This document shows positions 45,786 to 54,460 of a stretch of 64,000 bases of DNA, one piece after another. Made by a program: the position numbers and the translations under genes. The notes under the pieces are model-generated. The model did no database searches, was not told the DNA's origin, and was given only the letters and a program-made list of their open reading frames with translations. Position 1 is the stretch's first letter, and each line of letters begins with the position of its first letter. Origin of the DNA: Alsobacter sp045348435 (GTDB lineage Bacteria; Pseudomonadota; Alphaproteobacteria; Rhizobiales; Beijerinckiaceae); assembly GCF_045348435.1 (NCBI RefSeq), contig NZ_CP157484.1:5146001-5210000 (forward strand), written 5' to 3'.

Positions 45786-46649
45786 ATGTTCTTCGCTCAA
45801 TTGCTGGTTAACGGCCTTGTTCAGGGGCTCGTGATCGGGCTCGCCGCCCTGTCCATCACCCTGGTTTTCGGCATCGCGCGCTTCCCCAACGCGGCGACCG
45901 GCGACGTGATGACCCTCGGCGGCTACTCGGCACTCGCGGCCTACAAGGCCACGGGCTCCATGGCGCTCGGCGGCGTAGCCGCATTCGGAGCCGCGGCCGT
46001 GGCGTCGCTGCTGGCCTATCTGGCGATCTTCCGCCAATTGGCGGACCGCTCCGTGGTGGCGCTGCTGGTCGCCTCGATCGGTTTGGCGTTCCTGATCCGC
46101 GCCGGCCTGGGGGTCGCATTCGGACATGGGCAACAGGTGTTCATGGCGCCCTTGTCACGGCCCTATGTGTGGGGCGGGGTGCGGGTCACCCCTCTGGATC
46201 TGCAACTTGCGGTCGTGGCGGCAATCGCGTTGGGGGCAGTCTTCGGGCTCCTCTACTTCACGTCCATCGGACGGCAGATGCGCGCGGTCGCGGACAACCG
46301 CGACCTCGCGCGCATCTCCGGCGTGCGTCCCGGCCGCGTGATGGTGGCGCTCTGGCTACTTGCCGGAGGGGTGGCCGGCGTCGGAGGCATGATGCTTGGG
46401 GTCAAGACCATCGTGTCCCCGGAAAGCGGCTGGGAGATGCTGCTGCCAGCCTTCACTGCCGCGATCGTGGGTGGGATCGGGTCGCCTGGAGGCGCGGTGC
46501 TGGCGGGGCTGCTGCTGGGCGTCGTGCAGGAGGCCTCAACGCCTATCGTGGGGTTCACCTACAAGATCGCGCTCGCCTTCGTGATCATGCTGGCTGTGCT
46601 GCTGGTCCGGCCGCGGGGCCTGTTCGGACGCGTCGAGGGGGCCCGCTGA
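45786..46649 (+). CDS. branched-chain-type ABC transporter permease (LivH-like)
   Basis: A 287-residue inner-membrane permease with about eight hydrophobic segments. It opens FFAQLLVNGLVQGLVIGLAA and carries the permease loop QMRAVADNRDLARISGV and GGIGSPGGAVLAGLLLG, both family hallmarks. It overlaps the LivM-like gene at TGATG and pairs with it to form the transmembrane channel. Confidence 0.93.
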   Translation: MFFAQLLVNGLVQGLVIGLAALSITLVFGIARFPNAATGDVMTLGGYSALAAYKATGSMALGGVAAFGAAAVASLLAYLAIFRQLADRSVVALLVASIGLAFLIRAGLGVAFGHGQQVFMAPLSRPYVWGGVRVTPLDLQLAVVAAIALGAVFGLLYFTSIGRQMRAVADNRDLARISGVRPGRVMVALWLLAGGVAGVGGMMLGVKTIVSPESGWEMLLPAFTAAIVGGIGSPGGAVLAGLLLGVVQEASTPIVGFTYKIALAFVIMLAVLLVRPRGLFGRVEGAR

Positions 46650-47533
46650 TGGAGGCTTATCTCGCCGCGATCGCCATCATCGCGCTCATCTACGTCCTGC
46701 TCAGCCTCGGTCTGACGTTGCAATACGGGCTGACGGGGCTGATCAATTTCGGGCATGTCGGGTTCTTCGCGATCGGAGCCTATACGAGCGCCATTTTGTC
46801 CCTGAAGGGCGTGCCGCTGCTCCTCAGCTTCCCGGCGGCCGCCGTGACGGCGGGCGTGGCGGCCTTTCCCATCGGCCTGGTGTCGCTTCGCCTGCGCGAC
46901 GACTATTTCGCAATCGTGACCCTAGGGTTTTCGGAGGTGGTGCGCATCGTCATCACCAGCGAGAAATGGCTCACCAATGGCGTGCAGGGCTTGCCGGGCA
47001 TCCCGCGGCTGTTCTCGGGGCTCGAGGGCTTCGCCGCCCAGGCCGCGACGCTCGCCGTGATCCTGACCGTGACCATCATGGCCGGGCTGATCATCCTGCG
47101 GATCGCGAAATCGCCGTTCGGGCGCCTGATCGAAGCCATTCGCGACAACGAGGAGGCGGTGAAGGCGCTCGGGAAGGACCCGGCGAGCTTCAAGATCCAG
47201 GTCCTGGTCGTGGGCGCTGCGATCGCAGGCGTCGCCGGCGCCTTCTACGCCCACTACATCACCTACATCGTTCCGGACCAGTTCATCCCGCTGGTCACGT
47301 TCTATGTCTGGATGGCCGTGATCATGGGCGGCGTCGGCCGCGTCTCGGGCGCGGTCGTCGGATCCGTCATCCTGATGGCTTTCCTGGAGGGGTCACGCTT
47401 CCTGCGCGACGTGGCTCCTTGGATCTCGGAGGTCGACATGGCTTCCGTGCGCATCGGCGTCGTCGGCCTGCTGCTCATCTTGTTCGTGATGTTCCGGCCG
47501 CAGGGCCTTATGGGAGACTACACCAAGCGATGA
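46649..47533 (+). CDS. branched-chain-type ABC transporter permease (LivM-like)
   Basis: A 294-residue inner-membrane permease. Family blocks include LQYGLTGLINFGHVGFFAIG, LRLRDDYFAIVTLGFSEVV and the cytoplasmic loop GRLIEAIRDNEEAVKALGKD. About nine hydrophobic segments are seen. Start and stop overlap both neighbours by a few bases, so expression is coupled within the transporter operon. Confidence 0.93.
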   Translation: MEAYLAAIAIIALIYVLLSLGLTLQYGLTGLINFGHVGFFAIGAYTSAILSLKGVPLLLSFPAAAVTAGVAAFPIGLVSLRLRDDYFAIVTLGFSEVVRIVITSEKWLTNGVQGLPGIPRLFSGLEGFAAQAATLAVILTVTIMAGLIILRIAKSPFGRLIEAIRDNEEAVKALGKDPASFKIQVLVVGAAIAGVAGAFYAHYITYIVPDQFIPLVTFYVWMAVIMGGVGRVSGAVVGSVILMAFLEGSRFLRDVAPWISEVDMASVRIGVVGLLLILFVMFRPQGLMGDYTKR

Positions 47534-48288
47534 CCCTGGAGATCCGGAACGTCACCAAGGCCTTTGGCGGCTTCCAGGCGCTGGACGGCGTGCGCCTGTC
47601 GGTGCCGCTCGATTCGCTGTTCGGGCTCATCGGGCCGAACGGCGCCGGGAAATCGACGCTGTTTTCCGTCGTGTCGGGCTTCCTGTCTGCGGACCGAGGC
47701 GAGATCACGCTCGCAGGCCGCCGCATGAATGGCTTATCCGCCCCCGCGCGAGCCAAGTCCGGGATGGTGCGCACCTTCCAGGTCCCGCGTGAGTTCAGCC
47801 ATCTAACCGTCCGCGAGAACCTGATGGCGGCGGCGCCCGACCAGACCGGGGAGAGGCTTTTCGGGCTGTTCTTCCGGCCAGGACGGGTGCGTCGGGAAGA
47901 AGCGGCTATCGCGGCGCGCGTGGAGGAGACCATTGCGTTGTTGAACTTGACCCGCGTGGCCGACCAGCCCTCCGGCAAGCTCTCCGGGGGCCAGAAGAAG
48001 CTGCTCGAACTCGGGCGCGCCCTCATGGTCGAGCCGCGCCTCATCCTGCTGGACGAACCCTTTGCGGGCGTGAACCCTGTTCTGATCGGCGAGATCATGG
48101 AGCGCATCGCCGAACTGAATGGCCACGGCATTGGATTCCTCGTGATCGAACATGACCTCGCGGCCCTTACCCGGCTCGTCCGGCGGATGGCCGTGATGGA
48201 TCGCGGCAGGGTCTTGGCGGAAGGCAACCCTGAAGCCGTGCTCGATGATCCGCAGGTGCGGGAAGCTTATCTCGGAGGCCTGTCGTGA
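47530..48288 (+). CDS. branched-chain-type ABC transporter ATP-binding protein (LivG-like)
   Basis: A 252-residue ATPase. Walker A is GPNGAGKST (36-44), the signature LSGGQKK, Walker B LILLDEPFAGVNP and the switch His in VIEHDL. The long insertion containing AAPDQTGERLFGLFF separates it from LivF and is typical of LivG. It overlaps LivM by four bases and LivF by four bases. Confidence 0.94.
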   Translation: MTLEIRNVTKAFGGFQALDGVRLSVPLDSLFGLIGPNGAGKSTLFSVVSGFLSADRGEITLAGRRMNGLSAPARAKSGMVRTFQVPREFSHLTVRENLMAAAPDQTGERLFGLFFRPGRVRREEAAIAARVEETIALLNLTRVADQPSGKLSGGQKKLLELGRALMVEPRLILLDEPFAGVNPVLIGEIMERIAELNGHGIGFLVIEHDLAALTRLVRRMAVMDRGRVLAEGNPEAVLDDPQVREAYLGGLS

Positions 48289-49061
48289 GCGCCGGCGCGG
48301 ACTTGTCCACCCCTGCATATTCCCCCCGCCGCGGCTCGGCAGAAACCATCCTGCTCAGCGTCGAGGACGTCCGCGGGGGCTACGGTGAAGTCGATATTCT
48401 AAACGGGGTGTCGCTGAACCTTCGCTCAGGCGAGATCGTAACGGTGGCTGGCACCAACGGAGCGGGCAAGTCAACCCTGGCCAAAGCCATCATGGGCCTT
48501 CTCCCGCGCGTGAGCGGCCGTATTCTGTTTGAGGGGGCCGATGTCCTGGGCCTACCGACCGAGGATCGCGCCGGCCGCGGCGTCGGCTACGTGCCGCAGG
48601 TGGCGAATGTCTTCTCCGCCCTAAGCGTACTGGAAAACCTCCAGGTGGTGGCGGGGGTCAACAACAAGCGGTTGCGAATTGCGGAGCTGCTTGAGGCCTT
48701 CCCTTTGTTGGCCGAACGGCGGCGCGCGCGCGCTGGCAGTCTGTCTGGGGGCGAGCGCCAACAACTGGCGTTCGCCCGCGCCCTCATGACGAGCCCCCGG
48801 CTCATGATTCTTGACGAGCCAACCGCGGCCCTATCGCCCGCAAAGGTGGCCGAAGCCTTCGCTCTCATTGCGAGACTGCCCTCGCTTGGCGTCTCGGTCC
48901 TCGCCGTCGAACAGCGCGCTCGCCAATGCCTCGCCATCTCGCAACGCGGCTACATCCTGGACGGCGGCATGGTCGCTATTGAGGGAGAGGCGGCCATGCT
49001 GCTGGCCGACGAGCAAGCAGCGGAACTCTATCTCGGCCGCACGGCGAAGCCCCAGCTTTGA
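48285..49061 (+). CDS. branched-chain-type ABC transporter ATP-binding protein (LivF-like)
   Basis: A 258-residue ATPase starting with GTG. Walker A is GTNGAGKST, the signature LSGGERQQ and Walker B LMILDEPTAALSP. The conserved block VGYVPQVANVFSALSVLENL marks the LivF type. A non-conserved leader of about 20 residues precedes the domain. The switch position reads AVEQRA, where LivF proteins normally have Gln. It ends the operon; the following 94 bp show no clear terminator. Confidence 0.93.
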   Translation: MSAGADLSTPAYSPRRGSAETILLSVEDVRGGYGEVDILNGVSLNLRSGEIVTVAGTNGAGKSTLAKAIMGLLPRVSGRILFEGADVLGLPTEDRAGRGVGYVPQVANVFSALSVLENLQVVAGVNNKRLRIAELLEAFPLLAERRRARAGSLSGGERQQLAFARALMTSPRLMILDEPTAALSPAKVAEAFALIARLPSLGVSVLAVEQRARQCLAISQRGYILDGGMVAIEGEAAMLLADEQAAELYLGRTAKPQL

Positions 49062-49155
49062 TTTCAAGGCTGAGCGGACTTTAGAAACTGGTGGGGCTGA
49101 TATCAGGTTGCCTTATCATCACAGGGGCCAAGGGCGCGGCGTCGAGCAATCGACC

Positions 49156-49989
49156 CTAGAACGTCCGTGAGGACGAAGCTGGACTGATTTCCTGCACCAT
49201 CTCAGCCGCGAATCTCCGGTGCGCTTCGAGGCTCTGCGCCTGCTGATAGAACCGCTCGGTCGTCGCCGTGTCAGTGTCGAGCTCAAGTGGCTCCATGACA
49301 TCCGCGCAAAACCGCACGAAGGCCCCATCGCGCGTCAACGTCTCGCGCTTCTTAGTCTCCTGCCGGTAGACATCGCGTGCTTGAAGGACCACATGCTCAC
49401 GTTCGACGTCCCGCGGCCGTCCCCCACGATTGGGGTTCAGCTTGTCAATTTGGAGCAGCCGTAAAGCAGGGCCCTTCATGGACTCAATTAGTTCGACAAT
49501 AAGCTCAGGGCCGATCTGAACCGCTACGGCCTGGCGAACCGGAATGCTCAGTTCCTCCAGTCCATGAACCAGTTCCGCCGGATTGATACCTCGATTCTTG
49601 CTGACGATTGAGCGCAGCAGCTCCTCAACGCCGATTCGGTTTGGCGCTCCGATCGAAGTCCCGAAGCGCTTGAACCCTGTTGCGCTCAGCATCGCGCCCA
49701 ATGTCGGCAACACGTCTTCGCGGGCTGAGCCACACAGAAAAGAGCAGTCGCGAACCACGGCTACGATGCGGTCACACGCGGCAATATATCTCTTAAGATC
49801 GGACCGACGCTCCTTTGGATCGGGTCGGCTGTTCTTGAACGCGCGGTACTGGTCGAGATCGGACTTCATCCTCCCGACCAACGCGTCCCGAGCTGAATCC
49901 GAAATCATAAAACGAAGGCTACAGCGGTGGCGCTTAAGCATAGGCCAGTCATGCCAATTATGAATGGCGCCAATCAAGCTCAGCGACAA
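49156..49989 (-). CDS. hypothetical protein of unknown family
   Basis: A 277-residue open frame with codon use less GC-biased than its neighbours, suggesting recent transfer. The middle contains MKSDLDQYRAFKNSRPDPKE, GFKRFGTSIGAPNRIGVEEL and a C-terminal part with NPNRGGRPRDVEREHVVLQA. The Arg-rich GGRPRD and helical composition resemble proteins carried on integrative elements, but I do not recognise a family. In-frame ATGs at 49941 and 49908 are alternative starts. It is isolated between the Liv operon and a recombinase relic. Confidence 0.6.
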   Translation of the reverse strand: MSLSLIGAIHNWHDWPMLKRHRCSLRFMISDSARDALVGRMKSDLDQYRAFKNSRPDPKERRSDLKRYIAACDRIVAVVRDCSFLCGSAREDVLPTLGAMLSATGFKRFGTSIGAPNRIGVEELLRSIVSKNRGINPAELVHGLEELSIPVRQAVAVQIGPELIVELIESMKGPALRLLQIDKLNPNRGGRPRDVEREHVVLQARDVYRQETKKRETLTRDGAFVRFCADVMEPLELDTDTATTERFYQQAQSLEAHRRFAAEMVQEISPASSSRTF

Positions 49990-50105
49990 TCGTCTAATTG
50001 ATCGGTGGGACTATCAGGCCCGAAGCGACGGGCACATTCCGCAGTCCTAGGTAAAACAGGCCTGCCGCCAGCCGGCGGGGGTCTTGTGGAAACGGCACGA
50101 TCTTA

Positions 50106-50333
50106 TCAGATCGCACGTGGTTCGATGGTAATGGTGATAGGGATGCCGTGCTTCTGGAAATTTGCCACGATGCAAAAATGGCTGCCGATCTTGAGCCCGG
50201 ATGGGATGAGCCTGGAGTTTTGCTCCGCGACTGTCAGGAAATAAGCGGCACTTAGGTGCGCTCTGGCCCGCTCGCACGATGCTGGCGGGATCGCGGGATC
50301 GTCCGCTACGATTTCCAGTATGAAGCTGAGCAC
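50106..50333 (-). CDS. small hypothetical protein next to recombinase tail
   Basis: A possible 75-residue protein with a GTG start at 50333 that directly abuts the TGA of the recombinase tail relic. The sequence LSFILEIVADDPAIPPASCE and IGSHFCIVANFQKHGIPITI looks protein-like, but no family is recognised and no separate ribosome site is seen. It may be a real short gene of the element or a decayed frame. Nothing else is supported between 49.99 and 50.52 kb except the relic. Confidence 0.35.
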   Translation of the reverse strand: MLSFILEIVADDPAIPPASCERARAHLSAAYFLTVAEQNSRLIPSGLKIGSHFCIVANFQKHGIPITITIEPRAI

Positions 50334-50444
50334 TCAGACGAGGCAGGTCAGACTCAACTTTCGGCCATCGCCGGGGAGTTCTGCGTTCAAGGCCAGGGCG
50401 TCGCAGCAGGCGGCCAGGATGGGGCCAAGCCGTTTACTAAAGGC
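50334..50444 (-). pseudogene. serine recombinase C-terminal tail relic, copy 2
   Basis: The minus strand encodes AFSKRLGPILAACCDALAL, then NAELPGDGRK to a stop at 50334. The segment around GCCGGGGAGTTCTGCGTTC (50369-50387) is nearly identical to the tail of the recombinase at tRNA-fMet (29837-29855), and similarity extends to about 50405. Only the extreme C-terminus of the recombinase remains. Confidence 0.65.
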
Positions 50445-50524
50445 AACAGCCTAGCCTGTGGAGGCAGCATCAAGGGCCGCCTGTCGCAGCTGAGAACCCG
50501 AACTTGGCCGCGGGCCCAAGGCGC

Positions 50525-51034
50525 TCACGACTGAGGAACCGGGCGTGCTTTCGACGGTCCTTGACCCCGGCGATACACCATCAACGTCCGCTTGAAGTCA
50601 ACAACCACGGTTCCGTCCTGGTTATAGCCCCGGGTTCGCACCGTCACGATGCCGACCTCCGAGCGGGAGCGCGACTCGCGCTTTTCCAGCACCTCGGATT
50701 CCGAGTAGATCGTGTCCCCCTCGAAAACCGGCGCAGGCAGCCGCACCTCGTCCCAGCCCAGATTGGCGAAGACGTTTTGCGAAACGTCGGTCACCGACTG
50801 GCCGGTGACAAGCGCCAGCGTGAAGCAGGAATTCACGATCGGGCGTCCGAATTCCGTGTGGGCCGCGTAGTGGGCGTCGAAATGCGGATGTGCGGTGTTC
50901 TGGGTGAGCAGCGTGAACCAGGAGTTGTCCGCCGCCAGAACGGTGCGGCCCAGCGGGTGCTTGTAGACGTCCCCGACCTCGAGATCCTCGTAGAAACGCC
51001 CCTGCCACCCTGGCTTCACACGCGTGTCGGTCAT
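50525..51034 (-). CDS. MaoC family dehydratase (mesaconyl/enoyl-CoA hydratase-like)
   Basis: A 169-residue single hot-dog hydratase. The start at 51034 has GAGGAG upstream. The hydratase-2 signature is recognisable in TAHPHFDAHYAAHTEFGRPI, with the Asp/His catalytic pair, and the family opening is FYEDLEVGDVYKHPLGRTV. Members add water to enoyl-CoA esters such as mesaconyl-CoA or crotonyl-CoA. It is the last gene of the large minus-strand operon, 11 bp after the SDR gene, and could carry out the hydration step following the acyl-CoA dehydrogenase. Confidence 0.88.
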   Translation of the reverse strand: MTDTRVKPGWQGRFYEDLEVGDVYKHPLGRTVLAADNSWFTLLTQNTAHPHFDAHYAAHTEFGRPIVNSCFTLALVTGQSVTDVSQNVFANLGWDEVRLPAPVFEGDTIYSESEVLEKRESRSRSEVGIVTVRTRGYNQDGTVVVDFKRTLMVYRRGQGPSKARPVPQS

Positions 51035-51045
51035 GGTCCCGCTCC

Positions 51046-51813
51046 TCACCGAAAGGCGCCGCCGCCGTCGACGTCGAGGGTCGCGCCGCTCACATACCCA
51101 CAGGCGGGCGAGGCCAGAAAGGCGGCCGCGTTGGCGATCTCGTCAGGTTCGATCAGCCGGCCGAAAGGCAGGTTGGCGAGCATGTCGGGCCAGCGGCTCT
51201 CGTCGCCATAGCGCTCCTGCGCGCGGGCCTTGGACAGCGTCACGCTGCGGTCCGTGCGGGTCATGGCCGGATTGATCGCGAACATGCGCACGCCCCAGGC
51301 CGGCGAGGCTCCCCCGACCGCGCCCGTGAACGCCATCAGGGCGGCGTTGCCCGTCGCCCCGCACACATAATCGTAGCGCGGCGAGCGCCCGGCCGAGCCG
51401 ATGATGTTGACGATGACGCCCGAGCCGCGCTCCTTCATGCCCCGCAGATAGAGCTGGCTCAGATGGATGTAGCCCATCACCTTGAGGGCCCAGGCCTGCT
51501 CCCACACGCCCATGTCGAGGTCCAGCAGTCCCCCGCCCGGGATCGCGCCGGCGTTGTTGACCAGGATGTCGGCTTCGCCAAACGCCGCCGCCAGCCTTTC
51601 GCGGTGCTCCGCGAGGCCGAGGTCGCCCCTGAAGGTCGCGACCTCCGCGCCCGTCCCGGAAAGCGACGCGGCCGCATCTTTCAGCCGGGCCTCGTTTCGG
51701 GCCGCCAGCACGACGGAGCAGCCCTCCTGGGCGAAGGTCGTCGCGCAGGCGAGCCCGATGCCCATCGACGCGCCCGTGATGACGACGCGCTTGCCCTTGA
51801 GCTGCAGATCCAT
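51046..51813 (-). CDS. SDR family oxidoreductase with altered active-site lysine
   Basis: A 255-residue classical-size SDR. It has the cofactor motif TGASMGIGLA (13-22), NNAG, IGSAG and the closing SGATLDVDGGGAF. The usual YxxxK active site is replaced: after the Tyr of RYDYVCGATGNAAL no Lys stands at +4. The Lys-less site may mark a subfamily with different chemistry. It begins 4 bp after the deacetylase stop, in the same operon as CoA-ester enzymes, so a hydroxyacyl-CoA dehydrogenase role is plausible but the changed residue makes this uncertain. Confidence 0.85.
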   Translation of the reverse strand: MDLQLKGKRVVITGASMGIGLACATTFAQEGCSVVLAARNEARLKDAAASLSGTGAEVATFRGDLGLAEHRERLAAAFGEADILVNNAGAIPGGGLLDLDMGVWEQAWALKVMGYIHLSQLYLRGMKERGSGVIVNIIGSAGRSPRYDYVCGATGNAALMAFTGAVGGASPAWGVRMFAINPAMTRTDRSVTLSKARAQERYGDESRWPDMLANLPFGRLIEPDEIANAAAFLASPACGYVSGATLDVDGGGAFR

Positions 51814-51817
51814 GTGG

Positions 51818-52693
51818 TTACCCGTGCGGTTCGGCGGCGGCGTACCAGTCGCGGATCGCCGGGCCTGTTGTGAAGACGACGTGCGGCGAGCGCTGGAGCA
51901 GGTCCAGCATCGCGGTCAATTCATGAAATCGATGCGGCACGCCGATCAGGTGTGGATGCAACCCGATGGCGAGCACGCGAGGGTTCCGGTCGATTTCCTG
52001 CTCGAACAGCCGCAACGTCGCCTCCAGGCGCCGCGCCATCTCGCCCGTGGAGTGCTTCTCGACCGCGTAGACGATCGAATCGTTGACCTCGACATTGTAC
52101 GGCACGGCCAGCAGCGGGCCGTCGCGCGTCGTCATCCAGGACGGCAGGTCGTCCACCACCCAGTCGAACACATGGTCGACTCCGTGGCGGACCAGCAGCT
52201 CCGGCGTCTCCAGGGTCTCGCGCAGCCCCGGCGAGAGCCAGCCGGTCGGCCGCTTGCCAGTGAAGGCCGCGATCGCGTCCAGCGCGGCCCCGATCAGCGC
52301 CGCCTCGCCGCCCTCGACGTGGTTGCTGGCCTTCTGGTGCATTCCGTGGCCGACAAACTCCCAGCCGGCGCGCAGCATCGCCTCCGCCGCTTGCGGGTAG
52401 GCGTGGATGACGCCGGCGTTAATGCTGGTGGAGGCCGGCAATCCGCGGTCCCGAAAGAGCTCGACGATGCGCGGAAGGCCGGCCCGCATGCCGTAGTCCG
52501 CCCAGGAGAAATTCGGGATGTCGGGCACGGTCTCGCGGCCGTGCGGCGGCGTGATGATGGTGCGCGGCATCGGCTCGTCGAAGCGCCAATGCTCCACGTT
52601 CACCACGAGATGGACCAGGATGCGCTTGCCCTCGAGGGGCGGGAGCGGGGGCCGCTCGGAGGACAGCCGGTAGGGAATGCGGGGATTGGCCAA
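51818..52693 (-). CDS. polysaccharide-deacetylase-fold hydrolase, PuuE allantoinase / cyclic-imidase-like
   Basis: A 291-residue metal-dependent hydrolase of the NodB-fold group. The usual TFDDG motif 1 of polysaccharide deacetylases is absent and replaced by VHLVVNVEHWRFDEP; a His-rich block GHGMHQKASNH and LSPGLRETLETPELL follow, then the closing IGLHPHLIGVPHR. No signal peptide is present. This pattern fits the cytosolic ring-opening branch (PuuE-type allantoinase and cyclic imide hydrolase, about 290-310 residues) rather than cell-wall deacetylases. In the operon it would open an imported cyclic amide or imide before the amidase acts. Confidence 0.82.
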   Translation of the reverse strand: MANPRIPYRLSSERPPLPPLEGKRILVHLVVNVEHWRFDEPMPRTIITPPHGRETVPDIPNFSWADYGMRAGLPRIVELFRDRGLPASTSINAGVIHAYPQAAEAMLRAGWEFVGHGMHQKASNHVEGGEAALIGAALDAIAAFTGKRPTGWLSPGLRETLETPELLVRHGVDHVFDWVVDDLPSWMTTRDGPLLAVPYNVEVNDSIVYAVEKHSTGEMARRLEATLRLFEQEIDRNPRVLAIGLHPHLIGVPHRFHELTAMLDLLQRSPHVVFTTGPAIRDWYAAAEPHG

Positions 52694-52710
52694 GCTGCGC
52701 TCCTCGGGTC

Positions 52711-53475
52711 TCAGTGCGGCGCTGGGTGGCCGCGCATGTCGGCCATGATCATGGCCTTGTAGGCGATGAATTCAGAGCTCGTGATGTCGTCGACCGACCG
52801 CGGCCTGCGCAGCGAGATCGGGATGTCGCGGGAGATCCGCCCCGGTCGCGCCGTCATCACGCAGACGCGGTCGGCCAGCAGGATGGCCTCGTCGATGTCG
52901 TGCGTGACGAACAGGACCGTGGTCTTGAGGCGCTGCCACACGTCCAGCAGCAATTGCTGCATGGTGAGGCGGGTCTGGGCGTCCAGGGCGCCAAAGGGCT
53001 CGTCCATTAGCAGCGCCCGTGGGTTCATCACCAGCGCGCGGGCGATGCCGACGCGCTGGCGCATGCCGCCGGAGAGTTGCGTCGGCAGCGCTCCGCGAAA
53101 CGCCTCCAGGCCGACGAGCCGCAGCATCTCGGCCGCGCGCGGCTCGTAGTCGGAGCGGGAGAGCCCCTGCACCTTGGGGCCGAAGATCACGTTGTCCCAC
53201 ACGCTCAGCCAGGGCAGCAGGGACGCCTCCTGGAATACGACCGCCCGGTCAGGCCCGGGACGCGTCACCCCGCCGCCGTCGAACAGGATGGCCCCGTCCG
53301 TCAGGCTCTCGAACCCGGCCAGCAGGTTGAGCAAGGTCGACTTGCCGCAGCCGGAGGGGCCCAGCAACGCCACGAATTCCCCTTCGTCGACCTGGAGGTC
53401 CACGTCCGCCAAGGCCTTCACGCCGGCCGCGCCCCCATAGGTCTTGCCGACGGATTGAAACGAGATCGCGCCCAT
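52711..53475 (-). CDS. NitT/TauT-type ABC transporter ATP-binding protein
   Basis: A 254-residue ATPase. Walker A GPSGCGKST (about 40-48), Q-loop VFQEASLLPWLSVWDNV, signature LSGGMRQRVGIARAL, Walker B LLMDEPFGALD and switch VTHDIDEA are all standard for the nitrate/sulfonate/taurine/pyrimidine class. It lies 8 bp after the permease gene and 17 bp before the deacetylase gene. Together with the permease and binding protein it forms a complete importer embedded among catabolic genes. Confidence 0.94.
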   Translation of the reverse strand: MGAISFQSVGKTYGGAAGVKALADVDLQVDEGEFVALLGPSGCGKSTLLNLLAGFESLTDGAILFDGGGVTRPGPDRAVVFQEASLLPWLSVWDNVIFGPKVQGLSRSDYEPRAAEMLRLVGLEAFRGALPTQLSGGMRQRVGIARALVMNPRALLMDEPFGALDAQTRLTMQQLLLDVWQRLKTTVLFVTHDIDEAILLADRVCVMTARPGRISRDIPISLRRPRSVDDITSSEFIAYKAMIMADMRGHPAPH

Positions 53476-53483
53476 GCTGCACC

Positions 53484-54371
53484 TCAGGCCGAGAAGGATT
53501 GCAGGCGCCGCCAGCGAAGCGCCCAGTGGTCGAGGGCCACGATCAGCAGGTCGGAGATGAAGCCCATGGCGCCGATGGACACCATGTCGGCGATGACGAT
53601 CTCCATGCGGCCCACATAGTAGGCGTCCCACAGCACGTAGCCGAGGCCGGACTTGACGGCGACCATCTCGGACACGATGACGGCCGTCCAGCCGATGCCG
53701 AGCCCGATGCGCAGGCCGGTGAAGATGGCCGGAAGCGCGGCCGGCAGGACGACGCGGGTCAGGATGGCCCATCGCGAGGCGCCCATCATCTGGGCGGCCC
53801 TGATCCAGTTTCGCTCGACGTCGCGCGCGCCGTGCATGCTGTTGATCACGATGGGGTAAAACGCGCCCAGCAGGATCAGGAACACCGCCCCGAAATCCCG
53901 GATGCCGAAGATCGCCAGCGAGATCGGCAGCCACGCCGTGATGGGGACCGGGCGAAGGATCTGGATGGTGGGGTCCACCGTGGAGGCCACCAGCCGCGAC
54001 CAGCCGATCATGACGCCGAGCGGCACCCCGATCAGGATCGCCAGGCCAAAGCCCTTGGCGACACGAATGGTCGAGAACGCCACATTGTCCCACCACGTGC
54101 CGCTATACGGATTGAGCCCGAGCCCGGGCTTGCCGAATGCCCACATGAGCCAGCCGTCCCAGACCCGGGCGGGACTCGGCAAGGCGCCGCCAAACAGCGA
54201 TCCGTCGGTGGACGCCAGTTGCCACACGACGACCAGCGCGATCGGAAGCGCCAGGCCGGCCGCGAGCTTCCACAGCTTCTGGACGACGAGCGCGATCGCT
54301 TGCCCGGCGCTCTCACGCGCCACGGAGGCGCTGGCGGGTTTGGCTTCAACATGGCCGGCGGCGGCGGGCAT
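53484..54371 (-). CDS. NitT/TauT-type ABC transporter permease
   Basis: A 295-residue inner-membrane permease with about six membrane spans. It shows the class hallmarks PSPARVWDGWLMW, GVPLGVMIGWSR, ILRPVPITAWLPISLAIFG and the EAA loop AAQMMGASRWAILTRVVLP. About 35 hydrophilic residues precede the first span. It is 89 bp after the binding-protein gene on the same strand. Confidence 0.94.
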   Translation of the reverse strand: MPAAAGHVEAKPASASVARESAGQAIALVVQKLWKLAAGLALPIALVVVWQLASTDGSLFGGALPSPARVWDGWLMWAFGKPGLGLNPYSGTWWDNVAFSTIRVAKGFGLAILIGVPLGVMIGWSRLVASTVDPTIQILRPVPITAWLPISLAIFGIRDFGAVFLILLGAFYPIVINSMHGARDVERNWIRAAQMMGASRWAILTRVVLPAALPAIFTGLRIGLGIGWTAVIVSEMVAVKSGLGYVLWDAYYVGRMEIVIADMVSIGAMGFISDLLIVALDHWALRWRRLQSFSA

Positions 54372-54460
54372 GGAGGTCTCCCGGGTTCAGGCGCTCGCAT
54401 TGCAGCGGGGACGGTCATGGGGTAGGCGGACGCGGCCGCGGGGCGACCGCGTCCCTCGCG

